Below, piece after piece: positions 51,444 to 59,817 of a stretch of 64,000 nucleotides of DNA. Under the pieces are notes generated by a model. The model was not told where the DNA came from and made no database searches. It saw nothing but the letters and a program-made list of their open reading frames with translations. Each line of letters begins with the position of its first letter. Position 1 is the first letter of the stretch. A program made the position numbers and the translations under genes. The stretch is from Plantactinospora sp. BC1 (GTDB lineage: Bacteria > Actinomycetota > Actinomycetes > Mycobacteriales > Micromonosporaceae), in assembly GCF_003030345.1 (NCBI RefSeq), contig NZ_CP028158.1, forward strand, positions 1,364,001-1,428,000. The letters run 5' to 3'.

Positions 51444-52664
51444 ATGGTTCACCGCACCCCCAGCCCTCCCCACCGTCGCCAGTCCGCCGACGGTCCGCAC
51501 CGGCCCGACGGCCGTGGCCGGTCCGAGAGTCCCGACCGGCCCGAGAGTCTCCACCGGCCCGACAGTCTCGACCGGCCCGAGAGTCCCCACCGGCCCGAGA
51601 GTCCCCACCGGCCCGACAGTCTCGACCGGCCGAATCGGACCGCTCGCCGACCGGACGGGAGCCGTCGCCGGTCCGAGGACGGCGGCCGTGGCCGGCCCAC
51701 CCCGAGCCGCTCCGCCCGGCGACCGCGTACCCTCCTCGCCGGCCTGCTCGCCCTGGTGCTGGCGGCCACCGGGGCGGTTGCCGGATGCGGCGACGACAGC
51801 GCCGGCGCGGAGACCGGCGAGCTGCTCGTCGGCTACCAGCGGTTCGGCGGCCTCAGCCTGGTCAAGGCCCGCGGCGAGGCTCCGGGGGTGAAATGGTCGC
51901 TGTTCGAGAGCGGACCGGCGCTGACCGAGGCGCTCAAGGCGGGCGCGATCGACATCGGCCAGGTCGGCGAGGCACCACCGGTCTTCGCGGCAGCCGGAAA
52001 AATCAAGTTCCGGATCATCGGTACGTCGGAACCGGTGCCGCAGGGCGAGGCGGTACTTGTCAAGGAGGCCAAGGGCTACCGCAGCTTCGCCGACCTCAGG
52101 GGGAAGACGGTCGCGCTGAACAAGGGGTCGAACGTCAACTGGCTGCTGGTCAAGCTGTTGGAAGCGCACCACATGACGCTGGCCGACATCAACGTCAAGT
52201 ACCTCAAGCCGGCCGAGGCGCGTCCGGCCTTCGACAACGACCAGGTCGACGCCTGGATCATCTGGGACCCGTACTTCGCGCTGGCCGAGCAGCCCGGAGT
52301 GAAGATTCTGGCCGACGCCACCGGGCTGGCCAGCAACCGCGAGTACATCCTCGTCTCGCCGGAGGCCCTGGAACGCAAGCCCGACCAGATCCGGACGTTC
52401 CTGGAGACGTACCGCAGCGTCACCGACTGGGGAATCGCCAACCCGGAGCAGCGGACGAAGATCCTGGCACCCGAGCTGAAGATCGACGAGCCGACCACCG
52501 CCCGTGCCCTGGCCCGCAGCGCAAAACCGCTCGCCCCGGTGACCCCCGAGATCGGCGCCGAACTCCAGGCGATCGCGGACGGCTTCACCGAACTGGAACT
52601 GATCCCGGAACGGGTCGACATCGCGTCCCTTGTGGACGCTCGATTCGACGGAGTGTTCCGGTGA
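51444..52664 (+). CDS. ssuA: Sulfonate ABC transporter substrate-binding lipoprotein
   Basis: Extracytoplasmic binding protein, 406 residues. From ATG 51444 (AGGAG 8 bp upstream) an unusual hydrophilic stretch of about 95 residues with hexapeptide repeats precedes a signal peptide (RRPRTLLAGLLALVLAATGA) ending in the lipobox VAGC (about residue 114). The mature protein has LLVGYQRFGGLSLVKARG, KTVALNKGSNVNWLLVK and DAWIIWDPYFALAEQ, typical of SsuA/NMT1. No better downstream start is visible, so the long n-region looks genuine. It overlaps ssuC (GTGA). Confidence 0.9.
   Translation: MVHRTPSPPHRRQSADGPHRPDGRGRSESPDRPESLHRPDSLDRPESPHRPESPHRPDSLDRPNRTARRPDGSRRRSEDGGRGRPTPSRSARRPRTLLAGLLALVLAATGAVAGCGDDSAGAETGELLVGYQRFGGLSLVKARGEAPGVKWSLFESGPALTEALKAGAIDIGQVGEAPPVFAAAGKIKFRIIGTSEPVPQGEAVLVKEAKGYRSFADLRGKTVALNKGSNVNWLLVKLLEAHHMTLADINVKYLKPAEARPAFDNDQVDAWIIWDPYFALAEQPGVKILADATGLASNREYILVSPEALERKPDQIRTFLETYRSVTDWGIANPEQRTKILAPELKIDEPTTARALARSAKPLAPVTPEIGAELQAIADGFTELELIPERVDIASLVDARFDGVFR
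51525..51632. repeat. 18-bp tandem repeat (6 units) before the SsuA signal peptide
   Basis: Six consecutive 18-bp units of the type GAGAGTCCCCACCGGCCC, encoding (E/D)-S-(P/L)-(H/D)-R-P hexapeptides. Confidence 0.92.
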
Positions 52665-53500
52665 CGGACACCCTGGTCGAGAAACCCACTCGTGCACCGG
52701 CCGCCCCGGTGGCCGTCCGGCGGCCCGTGCGCCGGCACCGACCGGCGCGACGCTGGCGGCGCGTCGTCACCCCGGTCGGGCTGCTGCTGATCTGGCAGGT
52801 GGCGTCCCAGACCGGTCTGCTGCCGCCGGAGAAGCTCTCCGCACCGAGCGCCGTGGCCCAGACCGGCTGGCGGCTCGCCCGGGACGGCACGCTCGGGGTG
52901 CACCTGCTCGACTCGCTCACCCGAGCCGGCATCGGGCTGGCCATCGGCGGCACCCTGGCGCTGGTGCTGGGCGCCACGGCCGGGCTGCTCCGGCTCGGCG
53001 ACGACCTCGTCGACCCGCCGGTGCAGATGGCCCGGATGCTGCCGCACCTCGGGCTGGTGCCGTTGCTGATCATCTGGGTCGGCATCGGCGAGTCGCTGAA
53101 GATCACACTGGTGGCGCTCGGCGCGTTCTTCCCGATCTACTTCAACACGTACGCCGGGATCAGGGACATCGACGAACGCCTGGTCGAGGCGGCCCGGAGC
53201 TGTGGACTCAACCAACTGGCCCGGATCCGGCACGTCGTACTCCCGGGTGCCCTGCCGTCGCTCTTCCTCGGCCTGCGGCTGGCCCTCGGCGCCGCCTGGC
53301 TGAGTCTGGTGGTCGGTGAGCAGGTGAACGCGCAGACCGGGATCGGCTTCCTGATGATGGAGGCCCGCGAGTTCAGCCAGACCGACGTCGTCCTGCTCGG
53401 CCTGCTCGTCTACGCGCTGCTCGGCCTCCTCTCCGACCTGGCACTGCGGGTGGCCGAGAGGAGGACCCTGACATGGCGACGCGGACTCCAGGCGGTCTGA
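52661..53500 (+). CDS. ssuC: Sulfonate ABC transporter permease
   Basis: Membrane subunit of 279 residues with about six helices. The EAA-type loop for ATPase contact reads LVEAARSCGLNQLARIRHVVLPGALP. An Arg-rich cytoplasmic N-terminus precedes the first helix (VVTPVGLLLIWQVASQTG). Starts at GTG 52661 in overlap with ssuA; ssuB begins 28 bp before its end. Confidence 0.93.
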   Translation: MTDTLVEKPTRAPAAPVAVRRPVRRHRPARRWRRVVTPVGLLLIWQVASQTGLLPPEKLSAPSAVAQTGWRLARDGTLGVHLLDSLTRAGIGLAIGGTLALVLGATAGLLRLGDDLVDPPVQMARMLPHLGLVPLLIIWVGIGESLKITLVALGAFFPIYFNTYAGIRDIDERLVEAARSCGLNQLARIRHVVLPGALPSLFLGLRLALGAAWLSLVVGEQVNAQTGIGFLMMEAREFSQTDVVLLGLLVYALLGLLSDLALRVAERRTLTWRRGLQAV

Positions 53501-54228
53501 GCACCGCCACCCGGGCGGTCGTGACCGCGCACGCGGTGCGCCGTGCCTTCGGCGCGACGGTCGTACTCGACGGCGTGGACCTCGCCGTCGCGCCGGGCGA
53601 GATAGTGGCGCTGCTCGGTGGCAGCGGCTCCGGCAAGAGCACCCTGTTGCGGATCCTGGCCGGGCTCGACCCCGAGGCGACCGGTGAGATCACCCGGGCC
53701 GGCAGCCAGGCGGTGGTCTTCCAGGAGCACCGGTTGCTGCCGTGGAAACGGGTGGCCGACAACGTCTCGCTCGGCGTCGCGGGTCCCGGGGTACGGGAGC
53801 GGGTCGCCGTCGCGCTCGCCGAGGTCGGGCTCGCCGAGCGGGGCCGGGCGTGGCCGGCCGAACTCTCCGGCGGTCAGGCCCAGCGGGTCGCCTTCGCGCG
53901 GGCGCTCGTCCGCGAGCCCGCGCTGATGCTGCTGGACGAGCCGTTCGGCGCGCTGGACGCGCTGACCCGGCTGAAGATGCAGACCCTCTTCGGGCGGCTG
54001 CACGCCGAGCACGGCTTCGCCGCGCTGCTGGTCACGCACGACGTGGACGAGGCGCTGCTGCTCGCCGACCGCACCCTCGTACTCGACGACGGGCGCATCG
54101 TGCAGAACGCACCGGTACCGCTGGATCGACCCCGCGCTCCCGACCAGCCCGGCTTCGGGCCGCTGCGCCGGCACCTCCTCGACCAGCTCGGCGTACGCCC
54201 GGCGCGGGACGGCGACGCCGGCACCTGA
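53473..54228 (+). CDS. ssuB: Sulfonate ABC transporter ATPase
   Basis: Nucleotide-binding subunit of 251 residues. Walker A GGSGSGKSTLL (about 49-59), Q-loop VVFQEHRLLPWKRV, signature LSGGQAQRVAFARAL, Walker B LMLLDEPFGALDAL and H-loop VTHDVDEAL. The HRLLPWKRV Q-loop is typical of SsuB/TauB. GAGAGGAGG precedes ATG 53473, which lies inside the end of ssuC. Confidence 0.94.
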   Translation: MATRTPGGLSTATRAVVTAHAVRRAFGATVVLDGVDLAVAPGEIVALLGGSGSGKSTLLRILAGLDPEATGEITRAGSQAVVFQEHRLLPWKRVADNVSLGVAGPGVRERVAVALAEVGLAERGRAWPAELSGGQAQRVAFARALVREPALMLLDEPFGALDALTRLKMQTLFGRLHAEHGFAALLVTHDVDEALLLADRTLVLDDGRIVQNAPVPLDRPRAPDQPGFGPLRRHLLDQLGVRPARDGDAGT

Positions 54229-54246
54229 CCGGGCGCGACCAGGGCG

Positions 54247-54415
54247 CCCGACGGCGACGGGCTGCGTCAGGTCCGGACGGCGACGGGCCGGTGCGGCACG
54301 CCCGACAGTGGCGGGCCGGTGCGTCACGCCCCGACAGTGGCGGGCCGGTGCGGCACGCCCCGACGACGGCGAGCCGGTGCGTCAGGCCCGACGGCGGCGG
54401 GCCGATGCGTCAGGC
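54247..54415. repeat. 28-29-bp tandem repeat (about 6 units) between ssuB and the FMN reductase
   Basis: Units begin CCGACnnnGGCG(G/A)GCCGGTGCG and end TCACGCC or TCAGGC. Units at 54302-54330 and 54331-54359 differ at one base. They fill the gap between convergent genes and just reach the reductase stop. No spacers separate the copies, so it is not CRISPR. Confidence 0.85.
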
Positions 54416-54892
54416 TCGGACGGGCAGTGTGGCCGCGTAGCCGGCGGCCAGATCCGGGTCGCCGAGCGCGGACTCCGGTACCGCCAGACCGGGGCGCACC
54501 TCGGCGCCGAGTTCGGCGAGCAGGCCGCGCAGGTGCCGCTCCGACTGGGCGGCCTGCTCCGGGTTGGCGCCGACGGTGATCGGCAGCGCGACCACTCCGG
54601 CGAGCCCCTGGTGTGGCAGCCGGTCGAGAAAGACCTTCAGCAGGCCGGTGTAACTGCCCTTGTAGGTCGGGCTGGCCACCACCAGGATCCGGGCGGCCCG
54701 CACCGTCGCCATCCCATCGGCCACGCCCGGTTCCTCGGGTAGCAACAGGGCCGGCCCGTACACCGCCAGGTCCACGACGACGGGTGGTGCCGCGCCCTCC
54801 CGCCGGGCTACCACCTCGGCGACCGAGGTGGCGAGTCCCTGGGTACGCGACCCGGGTCGCGGGTTCCCGGAGACGACGACGATCTCGCTCAC
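54410..54892 (-). CDS. NAD(P)H-dependent FMN reductase (SsuE/MsuE-like)
   Basis: Flavodoxin-fold reductase of 160 residues. The FMN phosphate loop is VVSGNPRPGSRTQG and SPTYKGSYTGLLKVFLDRL is the dimer/flavin segment of the SsuE family. GTG 54892 has GGAGG upstream. It can supply FMNH2 to SsuD, and it shares the upstream operator with ssuD although it is 3.3 kb away. Confidence 0.88.
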   Translation of the reverse strand: MSEIVVVSGNPRPGSRTQGLATSVAEVVARREGAAPPVVVDLAVYGPALLLPEEPGVADGMATVRAARILVVASPTYKGSYTGLLKVFLDRLPHQGLAGVVALPITVGANPEQAAQSERHLRGLLAELGAEVRPGLAVPESALGDPDLAAGYAATLPVRA

Positions 54893-55046
54893 GTGTTCCT
54901 CCGCCCAGCGCCGGTATCCGGCGCCCTCATCCCGGTCGCCGGGGTCAGCGGCCGTCCACCGTGGTTCTGCCTGACGTCGGACACGGCCGCCGGAGCGAGC
55001 CGACGTCCGGTGTGCGTGCGTGCGTCCGTTGGCCCGTCCAGTAAAT

Positions 55047-55063
55047 CCTATCTACTCGATAGG
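55047..55063 (-). promoter_or_regulatory. Shared sulfonate-regulon operator, copy 2 (upstream of FMN reductase)
   Basis: CCTATC-TACTC-GATAGG, a perfect 6-5-6 palindrome. Toward the reductase it reads CCTATC-n5-GATAGGATTTACTGGA, matching copy 1 at 51208 over GATAGGATTTA. It lies about 155 bp before the start codon. Confidence 0.65.
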
Positions 55064-55163
55064 TTGAAGAGGTTTCTAGCCTGTTGACTCTTCGGCAAGA
55101 CCGGCCACAGGGTTGCCGCCGGAGCGCTGGCGATCATGACCGGCCGATCGGATGACGAGCCCG

Positions 55164-55197
55164 CGCGGTCGGTTGATCTTGTCGATCAAGATGACCG
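55164..55197. terminator. Hairpin downstream of the RidA gene
   Basis: CGGTC-gg-TTGATC-TTGTC-GATCAA-gat-GACCG: a perfect 6-bp inner stem with a matching 5-bp outer stem, 63 bp beyond the RidA stop. It could end that transcript; the inner palindrome could also be a protein site. Confidence 0.45.
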
Positions 55198-55259
55198 AAG
55201 GTGCTTCGACCAGCACCGACAGTTGCGGATCGCCAGAACACCCTCCCGCGTCCGGCGGA

Positions 55260-55664
55260 TCACATCGGCAGGGCGGCGGTGACGTCGAGCTCCACCAACT
55301 GGTCCGGAAAGCCGAGCTGGGCCACCCCGAGCAGGGTACTGGCACTGGTGAACGCCGGAGCGAGCGAGGACGCCTGGAAGCGCCGCCAGACCTCGGCGAG
55401 CACGTCCCGGTCCGCGCTGACGACGTAGATCACCGTACGGACCACGTGCTCCGGTCCGGCGCCCACCGATCCGAGCGCGATCATGGTGTTGGCGGCGACC
55501 TGGTCCACCTGTGCGCCGAAGTCGCCCGGACCGACCAGCACACCTCCGGGATCCAGCGGACACTGTCCCGCCAGATAGGCGGTACGCCCGGCCGGGACGA
55601 TCGTGACGTGGTGGTAGCCCGGCGTGACATGCAGTCCGTCAGGGTTGCTGCGGGAGATCGTCAT
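55260..55664 (-). CDS. RidA family protein
   Basis: Chorismate-mutase-like fold protein of 134 residues, full length. GRTAYLAGQCPLDPGG near the start and VVRTVIYVVSADRDVL match the RidA/YjgF family. The canonical C-terminal Arg before the IE(V/I) strand, which marks true enamine/imine deaminases, is not obvious (ASTLLGVAQLGFPDQLVELDVTA), so it belongs to a divergent subfamily of unknown activity. Confidence 0.85.
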   Translation of the reverse strand: MTISRSNPDGLHVTPGYHHVTIVPAGRTAYLAGQCPLDPGGVLVGPGDFGAQVDQVAANTMIALGSVGAGPEHVVRTVIYVVSADRDVLAEVWRRFQASSLAPAFTSASTLLGVAQLGFPDQLVELDVTAALPM

Positions 55665-55818
55665 GGTGCCCAGTCTGCGGGGTAGAGCGTCCCGACGGCT
55701 CGGGGTATGCCGCTGTGCGTGATCTACCGGCGCCGTGTACAGTTGTCCCCCGTGCGGCACTGCGGATGGCCGACGGGCGAGATCATCGTTCCGGCGGTCA
55801 CTCAGTGCCGTAATGCAG

Positions 55819-55905
55819 GTCCGGGTGGCGGAATGGCAGACGCGCTAGCTTGAGGTGCTAGTGCCCGTATAGGGCGTGGGGGTTCAAGTCCCCCCTCGGA
55901 CACCA
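55819..55905 (+). tRNA. tRNA-Leu (anticodon GAG)
   Basis: Acceptor stem GTCCGGG/CTCGGAC, anticodon stem CTAGC/GCTAG with loop TTGAGGT (anticodon GAG), a long variable arm, T-arm GGGG-GTTCAAG-CCCC-type and an encoded CCA end. The long variable arm confirms a class II tRNA. Confidence 0.93.
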
Positions 55906-56525
55906 GTTCTGGTGGATTTCCACCAGGCATGAACCAGATTCGATTCCGTGCTGGCATCTGCCCTGCATACCTGCGACAACACATGAGCCCGGACGTCGGC
56001 CGGTTGCGTGTCGTCGTCGGCGCGTTGCGCCGTTTTCCGCGGTTGGGCCGGTGATGACACCAACCCGCCGCCGCAACCGCGAGCGACTCATCGGCGGGCT
56101 CATTCCGACCCCGCTTCCGGACAGACCGCAAGCCGGTCCGGCGCCGATGCCCGCGCCGCCCGCACCACGTCCGCCAAGGGCCACCGCACTGGACGAGGTC
56201 TTGATCGGTACGGCGCGTCCGGACCGATCCGATCGGGTGACCGAACGCAGCCTGCTGGGGGCGTTGTCGAGGGTGATGGTGTCGGCGTCACAGGTGATGG
56301 TGATCTGGCTTGCCCGCAGATACGCAGCGGCAGCTCGTGCGTCGTCGCGGACTTTCGTTGTAGGGCAGCTTGCCGGCCGGTGTAGCGGGGGTTGGCCAGG
56401 ATCGCCCCAACGGTAGTAAACATCCCGCCTTGGCCGCTGCGCTGCGGGTTACGTACCGGATGGGCGCCCGACGGGCACGGCACGCCGACGTCGTTCCAGA
56501 CGGGAGCCCCTCCCCGCATGGGTGT
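55906..56525. other. Degenerate DNA after tRNA-Leu, remnant of an integrated element
   Basis: No intact gene. It contains the serine-recombinase fragment below and an inverted repeat TGGTGGATTTCCACCA right after the tRNA (55910-55925). On the minus strand at about 56200-56350 another frame gives protein-like sequence (AYLRASQITITCDADTITLD) that I cannot assign. Confidence 0.6.
56370..56519 (-). pseudogene. Serine recombinase (resolvase/integrase) fragment
   Basis: About 50 codons of the recombinase domain: VPCPSGAHPVRNPQRSGQG and VGAILANPRYTGRQ, the latter a signature of large serine recombinases (ILxNPRYTGxQVW). The catalytic N-terminal domain and the zinc/coiled-coil part are missing and the frame loses sense after GRQ. 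It is most simply a relic of an element that integrated next to the tRNA. Confidence 0.7.
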
Positions 56526-57392
56526 TCACCCCCGGTGGCGGCGTTGATGCTGGTCGACGAGGGTCTGGGTGCCCAGGACGACGGCGAGGGCGAGGCGTTC
56601 GGCGTCCCCAGTGCCCGGCTCGGCGGTGTAGACGGTGATGCGGAGATCGTCGAGGGCGACCACGAGCGTGTCGCAGTCCAGGGTGATGCGTCCGACCGCC
56701 GGGTGGTCGACGACCTTGCGTCTGGACGGGTCGGACAGCGGCGAGGGCTCGGTGTCCCACAACCCGGCGAAGCGCGGGCTCTCGGCGGCCAGTTCAGCGA
56801 TCAGCCGCCGCAGCGCGTGGTCACCGGGGTAGCGCGAGGCGGTCAGGCGCAGGTCGGCAACGAGCCGGGCCTCATGGTCGGCCTGCTCGACCGGGGTGTG
56901 CACGACTCGCGTGGGCAGGCCGGCAAGGTTGCGCCAGACGGCGTTGCGTTCCAGACCGCCCCAGGTCGAGGTGTCGCCCATCAGCGCGTCGTAGGGCGCG
57001 TTGGCCAGCACCAGCGTCCAGCTCGCGTCGTAGACGACCACCGGGGTGTGTGCGAGCCGGTCGAGCAGCCGCCGCACGCTCGGGGTGACCCGCGACGGCA
57101 CCACGTCCAGGCCGGGCGCGGCGTGCCCGGCCAACCGGTACAGCAGGTCACGTTCGGTGTCGGCCAAGCGCAAGGCCCGGGCCAGGGCCTCCACCACCTG
57201 CGCCGAGGGTGCGGTCGCGCGGCCCTGCTCGAGCCGGGTCAGGTAGTCGGTGGAGATGCCGGCGAGCGCGGCCACCTCCTCGCGGCGCAGGCCGCTGGCC
57301 CGGCGGCGCCGCCCGACCGGCACGCCGACGTTCTCCGGCGCGACCCGGTCGCGCCAGCGGCGTACCGTACGGCCGAACTCCCACGCTTCCAC
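56526..57392 (-). CDS. XRE helix-turn-helix regulator with MmyB-like ligand-binding domain
   Basis: Regulator of 288 residues. The N-terminal HTH (about 28-85) reads LRREEVAALAGISTDYLTRLEQG; the rest is a PAS-like MmyB domain with VVVYDASWTLVLANAPYDAL and HPAVGRITLDCDTL. Starts at GTG 57392. Divergent from the SDR at 57494 with an inverted repeat between them; such XRE/SDR pairs are frequent in actinomycetes and the regulator probably controls the dehydrogenase. Confidence 0.92.
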   Translation of the reverse strand: MEAWEFGRTVRRWRDRVAPENVGVPVGRRRRASGLRREEVAALAGISTDYLTRLEQGRATAPSAQVVEALARALRLADTERDLLYRLAGHAAPGLDVVPSRVTPSVRRLLDRLAHTPVVVYDASWTLVLANAPYDALMGDTSTWGGLERNAVWRNLAGLPTRVVHTPVEQADHEARLVADLRLTASRYPGDHALRRLIAELAAESPRFAGLWDTEPSPLSDPSRRKVVDHPAVGRITLDCDTLVVALDDLRITVYTAEPGTGDAERLALAVVLGTQTLVDQHQRRHRG

Positions 57393-57433
57393 CCGTCCAG
57401 TCTGCGCGGCCCGAAGGAGGTTGTCCTGGCCCT

Positions 57434-57462
57434 GGCAGTCCTACGAAAACCGCACGACTGCC
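57434..57462. promoter_or_regulatory. Inverted repeat between XRE and SDR genes
   Basis: GGCAGTC and GACTGCC separated by 15 bp (half-site centres 22 bp apart), in the 101-bp gap between the divergent genes. Confidence 0.45.
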
Positions 57463-57493
57463 TGACGCCGCGCCGGGCCCGCAATCTGGGGCC

Positions 57494-58426
57494 ATGACGT
57501 CCACCGAACCCGGAACCGTACTGATCACCGGCCCGACGCGTAACCTGGGTCGCCACACGACGCTCGCCCTCGCCGAGCGACGCGCCGACCTGCTGCTGGT
57601 CGGCCGCGCCGGGCCGAACCTGACCGCGATCGCAGCCGAGGCCCGCGCCCGCGGCGTGCGGGTCCGCGAGATCGGCTGCGACCTGTCGCGCCTGGCCGAC
57701 GTCCGCGCCGCCGCGGCCACCGTACGCGACCTGCTCGCCTCCGGCACGGTACGCCCGCTGCGAGCGCTGGTCGCCAACGCCGGTGTCATATCGGCTGACA
57801 CCCGCCGGGCCTCCGCCGACGGCTACGAGATGACCTTCGCCGTCAACTACCTCGCGCACGCGCAGCTCATCGGGGACCTGCTCGACTCGTTCACCGCCCC
57901 GGCCCGGGTCGTGCTGGTCGGGTCGAACACCTACAGCGCCAACGTGTGGCGCCGGATGCTGCACGTGCCGCAGGCCAGCTGGGCCGACCCGGTCGAACTC
58001 GCCCGTCCCGCAGGCGGCGACACGAACCCGGGCATGACCGAGGCCGGGATCGCCTACTCCAACGCGAAGCTGGCGATCCTGTACTACGCCCACGAGTTGC
58101 AACGCCACGCTGGCGCCGGAATCAACGTCTCGGTGTTCGAGCCCGGCTGGATGCCCGGTACCGCGCTTGGCCGTGGCGCTCCCAAAGCGTTTCAGGCGAT
58201 CGGCCGCGCCCTGGGCCGCGTTCCGGGTGTGTCGACGCCGCAGGGCTCGGGGCCACTGCTGGCCGCGATAGCCGTGGACGAAAAGTGGGCGCACCTACGC
58301 GACGGCGCGTTCGTGGTGAAGACGAAGCCGACCGACGTGCAGCCGGTCGCCCTCGACCGCGACCGGGAGCGGCGCCTGTGGGCGGCCACCGCAGAGCTGC
58401 TGGAACGGGCGGACGCGGCGCGATAG
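57494..58426 (+). CDS. Short-chain dehydrogenase/reductase
   Basis: SDR of 310 residues, retinol-dehydrogenase/oxidoreductase-like. VLITGPTRNLGRHTTLAL is the cofactor loop (a TGxxxxxG variant), VANAGVIS the NAG motif, LVGSNTYS the Ser strand and YSNAK the catalytic pair. The C-terminus is longer than in minimal SDRs. Likely regulated by the divergent XRE protein. Substrate unknown. Confidence 0.88.
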   Translation: MTSTEPGTVLITGPTRNLGRHTTLALAERRADLLLVGRAGPNLTAIAAEARARGVRVREIGCDLSRLADVRAAAATVRDLLASGTVRPLRALVANAGVISADTRRASADGYEMTFAVNYLAHAQLIGDLLDSFTAPARVVLVGSNTYSANVWRRMLHVPQASWADPVELARPAGGDTNPGMTEAGIAYSNAKLAILYYAHELQRHAGAGINVSVFEPGWMPGTALGRGAPKAFQAIGRALGRVPGVSTPQGSGPLLAAIAVDEKWAHLRDGAFVVKTKPTDVQPVALDRDRERRLWAATAELLERADAAR

Positions 58427-58458
58427 CGGGCGCACATGCCTGCTCCTCCTCGACGTCG

Positions 58459-59331
58459 TCATCGGACCGGCCGTTTCGGGTCGGGTTCCATCGACTGCGT
58501 ACCGACGACGGTCAGCAACGCCAGCTTGTCGGCGGCGTCGGTGCCGGCGGCCGGGGTGAACCAGAGCAGCCGCTGCCGGCCGTCCTCGCTGAACAGGTTG
58601 AGACAGTTGAGGTTGAGCAACCCGACCGTCGGGTGCAGGATCCGTTTGCGCTCATCCCGCCTGACCGCCACGTCGTGCTCGGCCCACAGCGCCGAGAACT
58701 CCGGTGATCGCTGGAGCAGCTCGTCGATCAGGTGCGTCGCCTCGGCGTCGCTGGGACTGCGGCGCCCGACCGCTGCGCGCAGGTCAGCGACGAAGGAACG
58801 GGACTGTCGCGCGTGGTCCTCCTCCGGATAGACCTGCCTCGACCCGACGTCGATGAACCAGCGGTAGACGAAGCTGGCCGAGCGTCCCCGATGCACCGAC
58901 AAGTCGCCGAGCAGCGCGACCGCGAGCGGGTTCTGGACCAGAACGGCGTGCAGGTCGGTGATCACCATGGCCGGTGTCGTCCCGATGCGCGTCAGCAGGT
59001 CGAGCATGCCCGGGTGCACGTGCGACGCCGTACCGCCCTGCGCGGGAATTGGGCGGTTGGCCAGGTGGTAGAGGTGGACGCGCTCGTCATGGCTGAGCCG
59101 CAGCGCGCGGGCGAGCGCGGCGAGCATCTGGTCGGACGGTTGGGAGCCGGCGCCGCGCTCGAGCTCGGTGTAGTACTCCACCGAGGCACCGGCCAGCACC
59201 GCGACCTCGTCGCGACGCAGCCCGGGAACCCGTCGCCGCGGTCCCGGCGACAGCCCCACGTCGGCGGGACGTACCCGGTTGCGGCGTGAGCGCAGGAAGG
59301 CGCCCAGTTCGGCGTATCTGGTCGTCGGCAT
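58459..59331 (-). CDS. XRE helix-turn-helix regulator with MmyB-like ligand-binding domain
   Basis: Paralogue of the regulator at 56526, 290 residues from ATG 59331. HTH LRRDEVAVLAGASVEYYTELERG and MmyB domain AMVITDLHAVLVQNPLAVAL, HPTVGLLNLNCLNL. An in-frame GTG at 59385 would add 18 residues but would read through the operator. The 59369-59383 palindrome lies 38 bp upstream, and a longer version sits at 59745-59773. Confidence 0.9.
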   Translation of the reverse strand: MPTTRYAELGAFLRSRRNRVRPADVGLSPGPRRRVPGLRRDEVAVLAGASVEYYTELERGAGSQPSDQMLAALARALRLSHDERVHLYHLANRPIPAQGGTASHVHPGMLDLLTRIGTTPAMVITDLHAVLVQNPLAVALLGDLSVHRGRSASFVYRWFIDVGSRQVYPEEDHARQSRSFVADLRAAVGRRSPSDAEATHLIDELLQRSPEFSALWAEHDVAVRRDERKRILHPTVGLLNLNCLNLFSEDGRQRLLWFTPAAGTDAADKLALLTVVGTQSMEPDPKRPVR

Positions 59332-59368
59332 GGGCCTAGCGTCCCCCGGCGGCAACGCATCGACCAAG

Positions 59369-59383
59369 GGGGATGTCATCCCC
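59369..59383. promoter_or_regulatory. Palindromic operator, copy 1
   Basis: GGGGATG-T-CATCCCC, perfect 7-1-7, placed between the XRE gene at 59331 (minus) and the plus-strand ATG at 59435. Confidence 0.6.
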
Positions 59384-59744
59384 ACCTTCGGCGCCGTCTG
59401 TCACCACCTGTGGCAGGGCCACAGGATCGACGGCATGACCCTGGCGCGGCGGTTCCTCGACGCAGACAACAAGGTCATCGTCACGGTCGCCGCCCCGCAG
59501 TTCGAGCGGGTCGCCATCACACAGCCCGACGAACCTGCCCGGTCCGATCCGGATGGTCTTCGTCGATGCTTACGGCCGCCGTCTGTGGCCGGGGTTCATC
59601 GCCGTCTCGACGCCCCTCGACCTGCGGCGGCTGCCGGGCATGGTGGCCCTGACTCGCGACCAGCACGTCTTGATAACACGACCGCAGACGCCCGGCACGG
59701 CTGCTGGTTCGCACGCGGCGGGATGAACCTGGTCGCGACGGGAG

Positions 59745-59773
59745 CGAAGGAGGGGATGTCATCCCCTCCTTCG
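59745..59773. promoter_or_regulatory. Palindromic operator, copy 2
   Basis: CGAAGGAGGGGATG-T-CATCCCCTCCTTCG, a perfect 14-1-14 palindrome, with its centre 59 bp before the ATG at 59818, the same distance as in copy 1. Confidence 0.7.
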
Positions 59774-59817
59774 GGAGCAACTGTTACCGCCTGCGGTCAC
59801 ACCGCAGCGTTGACGGC

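Larger units (their letters stand above)
54893..55259. other. Intergenic region upstream of the FMN reductase
   Basis: Contains the second sulfonate operator (55047-55063) and a hairpin (55164-55197). The rest shows no coding potential I trust. Confidence 0.6.

Noticed and set aside
54247-54415. Regular 29-bp repeats as a CRISPR array
   Set aside because: The copies are directly adjacent with no unique spacers, and no cas genes are near.
54308-54742. A plus-strand ORF beginning in the 29-bp repeats
   Set aside because: Its N-terminus is only translated repeat and the rest is antisense to the FMN reductase.
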